DNA of 64,000 bases from Malania oleifera (taxonomy: Eukaryota; Streptophyta; Magnoliopsida; Santalales; Ximeniaceae), in NCBI RefSeq assembly GCF_029873635.1, contig NC_080423.1, positions 109,819,087 through 109,883,086 of the forward strand, read 5' to 3'. The position numbers and the translations under genes were made by a program. Below, piece by piece: positions 49,638 through 60,200 of the stretch (the stretch's first letter is position 1; the number at the start of each line of letters is the position of its first letter). The notes under the pieces were generated by a model, which saw nothing but the letters and a program-made list of their open reading frames with translations, did not search any database and was not told the origin of the DNA.

Positions 49638-52600
49638 ATATGGAGAAATTGAGAGGCAATGGGTTAGGGCCTCCATACAGGTAACTGGAGGTGGTGCACT
49701 CGATACCATCTCATGTGAGTACATGTGTTTAACTAGTGCCCCAGATACCATTGAAAGAATTTAGGAAAAGGAATTTACTTTGGATTTGAAATTACATCAT
49801 TTACTTTCTTGAGAAGTGATTATTGGTGTAAGATTTTTTTTTTAATAGTTGATTATATGAAGCATTTTTTGAGATCTTCAAATGAATTATTGAAATTTTG
49901 AGGATGTGTTTTTTCATGGTCAACCAATGAATTTCTATTTTCAAGTGTCCCTGCAAATGAAGAATGGTACTTCCTGGAGATCTTCATGGCTTGAAGATCT
50001 GCTTGTTGGGATCCTTAAAATGATTTCGACAAAATGCAGCAACACTCTTGCACAAAGCTCCAACACCATATTAGGGTTCTAGGAAGGGCATGGCGTAGCC
50101 TCCACTTTTGAAGATGCTATTTCCATGACTTGAGCCTATGACCTTCAGTTTTGCGTGCAACACCTATACCAATGGGTCATAGCCACAATTGGAAAATGTT
50201 GTTCTTTGTCTCGACACAGTTCATATCATGGTTGTCGCGACGTCCCGGGAGCGCGTGTGCCCCGGGCGGCGAAATTAAAAATTATTTTTAATTTTCAAGG
50301 AAAATATGGACTGTCGGAGTCGCCACTAACCTTTAGTGCGGTTAAAACACATGATTACTACCCCGTTAGGGGTAGAATCGGTCTACATTACCAGAGTTGG
50401 GGACGGGAGTTCGGTTACGCGAGGGGAAGGTACGAGCACCCCCTACGCGCCCGTTCTTACGAACGGTACCTAATTAATTTGAAATTATCCCTAAGTTAAT
50501 CTAATAAGTCTCTAAATTAATCCTTTTTGTGAATTTATAAATACCTATGAAAAACAAATAAATAAATAAATAAATATATACATATATATATATTCTCTCA
50601 GAGCTTAGGGTACGTGATGCCCAAAGGCTCATACCCCCGCAATAAAATCATAGGGATGAAAATAAAAAATATTTAAGAAAATACGCTCCCAAAAATTGTA
50701 AATAAAATTTTTATAGGAAAATACTAGTATGAGAGGTTTTAATATATGGTAATAGAGTAATAAGCAACTCACACTTACTAAAATATCATGAATGTCAAAA
50801 TAAGTAATTAGATACCATATTACTATATATATATATATTAATATACTAAGGATACTATAATACATCTCATCACATGTAAACATAATAGCAATACTATAAT
50901 ACTATCACTATATATAAAATACTAAAAAAAATACCATATATGCTTAGATCCTAAAAATTCTAAAAATACCATAAACAGTATGAATTAATCAAAACCCTAA
51001 GATATATACGTAATTAACAAAGCAATAGGGAAGAACCCAAGGTATACGGTAGTAATGCAACAATACTAATAATCCAAAAGATACCATATTAACAAAATCA
51101 TAATAATAGTTCAAAACATACCATATTAACATGAAGTAACCGAAGCCCTAATATATTATAATAATAATACACTACTTGTACCAATAATACTACTATAAAA
51201 ATAACACAACCGATATGTATATATGTATATATATCATAGCACATAATTACCAATGATAAATGCTACTAGAATAAAAAGGTGTATACATCATAATATTAAT
51301 AACAATATGGGCCCTATATAACTTTAATCTGATCATAAACAATAATATCCAATAATAGGGAAGAAATCAAACCCTAAAAAGGAAATCAATGTATAACAAT
51401 ATGGAAACAATAAATACGTATATATGATAATATAGAAATAGTCAAACTATGGAAATCAATACGTGATAAACTGGAAACTCTGTAAATCCAAATAAGGAAA
51501 CCCTAAAAATGAATATAAATGCATTAAATACTCACACATTTATGCTTTACATAATCATGCATTCAGTTCTAAAAAGGAAGTTTTGGTCCACAGCTCTCTC
51601 AAGGAAAGAAGTCGTTTGAGTAGCAAAAAGCAATAATTGAGACCACTACACATCAGTACAATACCCGAAGAAAGGCAAGAGAAATGAGCGAACAGTTAGA
51701 AAATAGGGTCCTGGGCATAGAACAAGGACAAGAAGAATTGATTGAAAAAATGTGCAAAATTATGGAATTGTTGATGAACAAAGGAAAAGCGGTACAGAAT
51801 GATCCTGAGACAGATACGGACCCTATTCACCCTCCAGGGTTCACCCTAAATCATGGACAAACATCAGCTCCACCACCGGGTGTCATGAGGGATCCAATGC
51901 CAAATATACCTCTGTTCATCCCAACTGTGCCAGCACAGGGGTTTCCAGTGGCAGAGACTTCCCCCTTAGCAACTCCTGATATGGGGATAAAAAGATTTGA
52001 GTTTGAGCATTGTTGTGACGTATTGGAGGAGCGTTTGAAAGCAATTGAAGGGTATAATACATTTGACTCCGTTGATCCTAATGACCTTTGCCTGATGCCA
52101 ATGGTCACTCGGCCTCCAAAATTCAAGATGCCGGATTTTGAAAAATTTGATGGAACCCACTGTCCTCGAACCCATTTGCGCCTTTATTGCCAGAAAATGG
52201 CTGCACACACCGATGATGAGAGGTTGATGATGCATTGCTTTCAAGATAGTTTGACTGGAGCAGCTATCAGATAGTATATTCAGCAGGATCGAGCTCGAAT
52301 CCGTACTTGGAAAGATCTGGCAAATTCCTTCATAGCTCAGTACCGCCACGTGATAGAAATGGCACCTGATCGCATGACCCTACAAAGCATGCAAATGAAA
52401 CCTAACGAAACATTCAGAGAATATGCATTTAGATGGAGGGACATGTCCATCCAAGTGAGCCCTTCAGTGGAAGATAGGGAGGCTATCTCCCTATTCGTGA
52501 ATACATTGAAAGATCCCTGCTTCGGACATCTCCTAGGGGCAACCCCACATGACTTTATGGATATTGTTTCTACTGGAGAGGGAATTGAAACGGCCATCAA

Positions 52601-55600
52601 AGTCGGAAGAACCAAAAGTGGTGATGCAGAAACTGACCCGAGTAAGAGGAAGAAAGATGAGGAAGCACAGATGATTCAGGGGCATCATTACCAAGAGGGT
52701 AAAACCCGGTGGACAAATAAAAATTTTGCTTACAAGCCCACAGTCCATCAGATAGTGCATTCAGGTGCGCAACCCCAAGTAGTTTCCTTCGGACCTAAGC
52801 CTATTTCAAGGCAGCTGAATGTTCAGGACACGGGAGGGAGCCCTCTAATGGAAAGAAAGAGAAAAGAAGTTCAACCTATTCCGATGACGTATGCAGAATT
52901 GTTCCCGCAATTGGTGGAAATCCAAATGGTTACACCAATACTAGGATTGTTGCTACAATTCCCTTTCCCAAGGTGGTACGACCCAAATGCTCGATGCGAG
53001 TATCATTCTGGGGCAATAGGTCATTCAATCGAGAAATGTTGGCATTTCAAGCATAAAGTACAAACCTTAAGAGATTTGGGTCTATTGGCAATTGATGTGG
53101 AGGAGCCTGTTGTGCAACATTAAAAGAATATTTTGAAGTTCAGATCAGTCAGAGAAGTACAACAAGTTTTGAACCAGAGATATTCCGCATATAGTCTGAA
53201 TAAATGAGTTTACTTTTTGACCATGGAAACAGAGAAATACAAGTGGCAAGCTTTTGATTGTTCGCCCCCTTTAGGGATGCTTTTATTTTCTTTTGTTTTC
53301 TTCTTTCTTTTGTTGCAATTTATTAAAGGTTTTGTCTCCGAAATTTCCTTTTCTATCAAAGAAATGAAATTATGCATTTTCGTATATCACTTGCATCGAG
53401 AGTTCAATGTCCAAAATTTTGTTTACTCGTGTTTCTTGCTAAGATAAGGAAAATAAAATACCAGTATTCATGAACCAAAAGCAGGTGTTAGTTATGAAAA
53501 ATTCAAGCTACAAGACGAAAATAAAGGAAGATGAAACAATGTTCGTCACTAGATGAGTTCAAATACTGTGAAGAAGTTCTGAAAGCCTCAGTAAAATATA
53601 TGTTGGTTCCATGAATCTCATGTCAGTCCGCTAATCAAGTTTTGATCGAATGATAGATGGCCATCTTTGGCCGACCAGTTATCTCTAAAAAGAACCAAAT
53701 ATTGATTTACCAATTGTTAACCAAGTTGAGCCTGAATGTTAAACTAGTCTTTTCTTAAAAGCCAGTTCACCAAAAAGTTAACCTGGGTTGGGTCTCCTAG
53801 CGTTTGACAAGTCATATGAGACAACAATGGGCTATCGAAATGATGGCAGGCCCTTTTTCTGCTACCCAAAAGAAATTCAAAGAAGAAATCTCTTGCAAGC
53901 CATTTTGAGCCTGAAAAATTCATTTATTGATTAACCCGTCAAAGGATCACACCCCACACTGGGGCAGTTTAAAAAAATTCAGTACCAAATGGAATTCAAA
54001 TGAAAATGAAGTTAAGATTCCTTCATAAAAGGAAAAGCAAAAGTTGCGATAAAAGAGAAGGAAGAAGAAAAGGAAGAAGAAAGAAAAATAAGGGACATAC
54101 TACACATGTGATCTTTGACCAAATTACCTCGACGATTTTGAGCCTTATTTAACTCTTTTCTTCTTTAACCAAAACCCTAGCCTGCATTACAGTTCAAATG
54201 AAAGTCCTGACCAGATTGGTATACATTGTTGTATCAAATGATTTGTCAGACGCAATAGTGTCTGAACTACGTAATGACCTGATCCTGAAAGGGTACGTAG
54301 GCAATTTGTCCAAATGACAAGTTCGGTCAATATCTTGCAAGTGCCTCAATTCAAACTTGGAGCATAAAACATCATTATGGGATGGGATTTTTTGAGCCTT
54401 AGTTTCCCTTTTATCCTGAAAACCTGTATCCCTCAGCCTACGTTTCGTCCCGAGTCTTAAAGACCATCTTGAGATCAAAACATTGGTCGGACTTGGCTGA
54501 ACTAGGGGCAACCATTAAACAAAAGGTTCTCAATGGTTTCACGGCAGAACAAGGTAGAAGAATAGTCCCCCAATGAAACTGGGGCAATTGGTGAAAGAAG
54601 AAAATCAGTTATTCAATTCGAAAATTTAGCACCATCATCATTAGGGCTCTCGAACACTGGTATGAAATTTTCCGTTGAAATAGCATGTAAACACAGTAAA
54701 ACATCTATTTTGTGCATATGGCCTTTTGATTTAGCAAGTTGATGTCCTAAATGCATGATCATTCATCATTCATTCCTCCATAAAAAAAAAAAAAAAAAAA
54801 AAAAAGGAAAAAATTCCATTCTTCAAAAGCTCCAAAAGGAGGACAGATGGTCAAAAGGGCTTAATCACGGACACATTCGCCAAAAGATGATCCTTGTGAA
54901 AGACAGGTAAAATGGTTAAGAATAGTTACAGATGTACCAAAATGATGTAAACTCCGTGTTGAGTTCCAGTGACGCTGATTTGGGTGCCCTAGTGTTGAAG
55001 CCAAATTTGAAGCCAATATCAATAACAAACGATGGTAACTGGGGCAGATTCTGGGTTGAATTTTGTTGGGACTAATTCCGATGCCGTCATATCAGAGTGC
55101 ACGATGAAAACATAACCAAGATCAGTGGACGAGGATCGAAACTGGGGCAATTTTTCAGTTCCATTGGAGCAAATTTAGGAGCTTTCAAGACAGGAATCAA
55201 AGTCAAAAACAGGGTCATGTAAACACTAGGGCAGATTTTGAGTGCCTTTTGGAATTTAAAACATGGCCAGAATCAGCAGGTACACTCGAGATCAGAGATT
55301 GGGTTGTTGATTACAAGCACGTTGGAAGGAGAAAAGATTCATGCATTACCATACATCTCATGCATTGCATGAGAAAGGAAATACGAAGGGCATCTCATGC
55401 AACATGCATACATCTTTGCATTCACACATCACTATGCACACATAGCAACATTTCACTGCATTCTATCATCTTAGGTAGCAACATGCATACATATAGCAAT
55501 AGAGCACCATTCAATCATACTTGCCTGGTTGAATAAACTTCTGAATAATTCTTTTGCCTCATTGACTGAGCCATTCTTGTCTAGACATATTTTGAAACTA

Positions 55601-57250
55601 GGGCAGCTGGCCCCAATGCACAGATTGACATACTTTGAAACTGTGGCAGTTGACCCCTTGGTTGTTGAGTCTCAAAGAGGGTAATCTAAAGACAGCCAAA
55701 GAAACTCGAGTTTTCATTCCCGATTGATAATCCCCAGTGGAATAATTTTGGACCCTACACCTGAGGACATATTCCAAAAAAATCTCAAGGTTTCGTACCC
55801 GATTCATCATCCCCCATATAGAGTAACCATCTCCTTAGTCCAAATTGAGTCATGTGCCTTGAAATTAGGGCATCAGCCCTCACATCCAAAAATGTTGTTC
55901 ATGACAAAATCGAGGTGTTGGATCACCTCAAAGCTTTCTTGATTATCTCGTTCATGCGAGTAGTTTCATCCAAATTGTTTTGATCATCTTATTCACTTTT
56001 ATTGACCCATCGCGGTCCACTCTTATTGACCCATCGCGGTCTCACTCATTTTGACCCTTTGCAGTCCCACCTTATTGACCCTTCGCGGTCCCACCTTATT
56101 GACCCATCGCGGTCTTATTCTTATTGACCCTTCGCGGTCCCACCTTATTGACCCTTTGCGGTCCCACCTCATTGACCCTTCGCGGTTCCACTCTTATTGA
56201 CCCATCGCGGTCTCACCCATATTGACCATTCACGGTCCCACTTTTATTGACCATTCGCGGTCCCACCTTATTGACCCTTCACGGTCCCACTTTTATTGAC
56301 CCTTCACGGTTCCACCTTATTGACCCATCGTAGTCTCATTTTTATTGACCATTTGCGGTCCCACCTTATTGACCCTTCGCGGTTTCACTTTTATTGACCC
56401 TTCGTGGTCCCACTTTTATTGACCCATAGCGGTCCACTCTTATTGACCCATCTTGGTCCACTTTTATTGACCCATCGCGGTCCACTTTTATTGACCTATC
56501 GCGGTTCCACTTTTATTGACCCATTGCGGTCTCATCCATATTGACCATTCACGGTCCCACTTTTATTGACCCTTTGCGGTCTCACCTTATTGACCCTTCA
56601 CGGTCCCACTTTTATTGACCCTTCGCGGGTCCACCTTATTGGCTCATCGCAGTCTCATTTTTATTGACCATTTGCGGTCCCACCTTATTGACCCTTCGCG
56701 GTTTCACTTTTATTGACCCTTCGTGGTCCCACTTTTATTGACCCATCGCGGTCCACTTTTATTGACCCATCGCGGTCCACTTTTATTGACCTATCGCGGT
56801 CCACTTTTATTGACCCTTCGTGGTCCCAACTTATTGACCCATCGCGGTCCCACCTTATTGACTCTTCGCGGTCCCACCTTATTGACCTATCACGGTCCCA
56901 TTCTTATTGACCCATCGCAGTCCACTTTTATTGACCCATCGCGGTCCACTTTTATTGACCTATCGCGGTCCACTCTTATTAACCCTTTTGCAGTCTCACT
57001 TATGTTGATCCTTCACTGGTCATTTTTGAGAAGCCACACTTTGGTCACTTTTGATGCATTGGGTCCGGTCCAAAATCAGCGTCTTTTATTTTTGCAGGTT
57101 TGTTGTTACAAATAACGTAGGAGAGTTTCTACTTTTACTTTGAAGCAACGAAGCCTACAAAGAGGGGCAGCTGTAGACACCCCATTTTTACCCAGGCCCA
57201 ATATTATTATCATTATTTTTAAAATTATTATTATTTTGCTATTATTATTA

Positions 57251-57283
<33 letters not shown>

Positions 57284-60200
57284 GTGTTTTTATTATCTTT
57301 ATTTTATTATGTTATTATTATTATTATTTTTATTATTATTATTTTGATTTTATTATTATTATTATTATTATTTTTTCATTATTATTGTTATTAAATATTT
57401 TTAAAATATTATTATTATCACTTTATTATCTTGCTATTGTTATTATTATTATATTACTATTATTATTATTTTATTATCTTTATTTTTTCATTTATTATTA
57501 TTTTATTACCATTTTACTATTATCATATTTACTATTATTATTATTATTATTTATTTTATTTTCATTATTATGATCATTATTATTGTATATATTGTTACCA
57601 TAAAAGTATGAAGAGAATAAAAATGAAAAAGGAAAAGAAAAGAAGGATTTTTTTTAGGGTTGGAAATTTTATAAAAAAGGGGGGGCGCTGTGAACACACA
57701 GGCGCAGCCGGAGGAACAAAAAAAAATCCCTTCTTCTCCATCTTCTTCTTCAACCCCACCAGCTTCGAGCCGCCATCACACACTTGCAGAAACCATCTCA
57801 AAAGCAACCTCCATCTGCAACTCCGGATACTATCTCTCGCTTACTCGAGCATTCACGCACCCAGCACCTCCACGGCATCTCCCATCATCACCGTCACCAC
57901 TTCCGGCCACCCCCTGTTCATCGCCGCCTGCCATCTCCACAACCTACGGCCATACCCGCAGCCGTAACATCCAACCCACAGAACCTCTTTCAGAGCACCA
58001 GCATCCATCAGCCCCACCAGCAGCCGATTCCCCCTTCTGCAACTGCTGCCGCTGCAACCATCCGAGAACGACACAGCAGCAGCGGCGACTCCTTCCAACT
58101 CCGGCCATCACCCGTCCTCACCACTGACCACCCTACAGCCTCTGCAACTCTCTCCGGCGACCACTCCAGCACCAGTCCCAGCCGCGGCTGTCTCCGGCCA
58201 TCTCACAGGCAAACCGAGCCTCCAGCCACGACTCCCATCTCCAGCCCCCTCTGATTTTTCCACCTTTGGCTATAATATTAATTCAGATTATATATATATA
58301 TATATATATATATATTTAACATCAATTTGTTTTTATTGCAGGATTTTTCTTTACTTTAGGATGTCGATTATTTTAGGTTTAAATTTGTTTAGGGTTGTAA
58401 TTATTTATATATATACCCATGTCCATATTTTTAATTGTTTTCGTATTTAATACCCATGTCTATATTTTTTCATTGTGAATATTAATTGATTTGTTCCCAT
58501 TGTTGTAGGGTTCGTAAAATTTGTTAGTTGATGTTCTTGTTGGTATTTTGGTGGTGCATATTATTTAATGAACATTATTATTGTTGTAGAAGTGCTACAA
58601 TTAAAATTTGTTTTAACCTTCAAGTTTATACTTTTGTTGTATTTAGGGTATGTATTAAATTTCATATTCATTTTTAGGGTTTCCTTATTTGGATTTACAG
58701 AGTTTCCAGTTTATCACGTATTGATTTCCATAGTTTGACTATTTCTATATTATCATATATATGTATTTATTGTTTCCATATTGTTATCCATTGATTTCCT
58801 TTTTAGGGTTTGATTTCTTCCCTATTATTGGATATTATTGTTTATGATCAGATTAAAGTTATATAGGGCCCATATTGTTATTAATATTATGATGTATACA
58901 CCTTTTTATTCTAGTAGCATTTATCATTGGTAATTATGTGCTATGATATATATACATATATACATATCGGTTGTGTTATTTTTATAGTAGTATTATTGGT
59001 ACAAGTAGTGTATTATTATTATAATATATTAGGGTTTCGGTTACTTCATGTTAATATGGTATGTTTTGAACTATTATTATGATTTTGTTAATATGGTATC
59101 TTTTGGATTATTAGTATTGTTGCATTACTACCGTATACCTTGGGTTCTTCCCTATTGCTTTGTTAATTATGTATATATCTTAGGGTTTTGATTAATTCAT
59201 ACTGTTTATGGTATTTTTAGAATTTTTAGGATCTAAGCATATATGGTATTTTTTTTAGTATTTTATATATAGTGATAGTATTATAGTATTGCTATTATGT
59301 TTACATGTGATGAGATGTATTATAGTATCCTTAGTATATTAATATATATATATATATATAGTAATATGGTATCTAATTACTTATTTTGACATTCATGATA
59401 TTTTAGTAAGTGTGAGTTGCTTATTACTCTATTACTATATATTAAAACCTCTCATACTAGTATTTTCCTATAAAAATTTTATTTACAATTTTTGGGAGCG
59501 TATTTTCTTAAATATTTTTTATTTTCATCCCTATGATTTTATTGCGGGGGTATGAGCCTTTGGGCATCACGTACCCTAAGTTCTGAGGGAATATATATAT
59601 ATATGTATATATTTATTTATTTATTTATTTTTCATAGGTATTTATAAATTCACAAAAAGGATTAATTTAGAGACTTATTAGATTAACTTAGAGATAATTT
59701 CAAATTAATTAGGTACCGTTCGTAAGAACAGGCGCGTAGGGGGTGCTCGTACCTTCCCCTCGTGTAACCGAACTCCCGTCCTCAATTCTGGTAATGTAGA
59801 CCGATTCTACCCCTAACGGGGTAGTAATCATGTGTTCTAACCGCACTAAAGGTTAGTGGCGACTCCGACAGTCCATATTTTCCTTGAAAATTAAAAATGA
59901 TTTTTAATTTAGCTGCCCGGGGCGCACGAGCTCCACGTCGCGACAATGGTTTCAAAACTTGGACCAGACCAGTCGGTTTTATGTTTCTTAGTGTGAGAGC
60001 TACAATGATGTAGAAAGCTCTTTAGCGGTGGGTAAGTGTTCATCAATCATTATAAAACTCACTAACTGTTGTAACCATGTTTAGCCTACTGGCTTCCCTC
60101 ACTAAACACAAGTTGCCTATATATGTGTTGAGAATGAATTACATTGCTGTACTATTTACTGCATGACTCTTATCTACTTGCTTGCTTTTTTACTGCTTCT

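Larger units (their letters stand above)
50234..59945. mobile_element. 9.7-kb gag-only retroelement with inverted terminal arms
   Basis: Ends are TGTCGCGACG and its exact complement CGTCGCGACA. Flanks are ATGGT on both sides (50229-50233 and 59946-59950). The outer ~1.28 kb at each side are inverted repeats with about 98 percent identity by eye. The interior holds a leader, a gag frame (51684-53123), a long non-coding region with ACTGGGGCA repeats and a tandem array, a purine tract (57159-57171) and an LTR-like start TGTAGACACCCC (57172). No protease, RT or integrase is visible. The right side reads as a normal 3' LTR of ~2.77 kb (57172-59945). The left side is an inverted copy of only the outer part of that LTR. 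The 5-bp duplication fits integrase-type insertion. Confidence 0.8.

Noticed and set aside
56713..57115. ORFs with LLTHRGP / FIDPSRST repeats
   Set aside because: They are translation of a tandem DNA array, readable in more than one frame, inside a non-coding retroelement region.
57140..57967. Leu/Ile/Tyr-rich ORFs
   Set aside because: They come from an (ATT)n-type low-complexity block.
50234..59945. Interpretation as a large-TIR DNA transposon (for example a Mutator-like element)
   Set aside because: Mutator-like elements usually leave 9-bp duplications and carry a transposase; here there is a 5-bp duplication, a gag frame, a purine tract and an LTR-like start. It is kept as a minor alternative.
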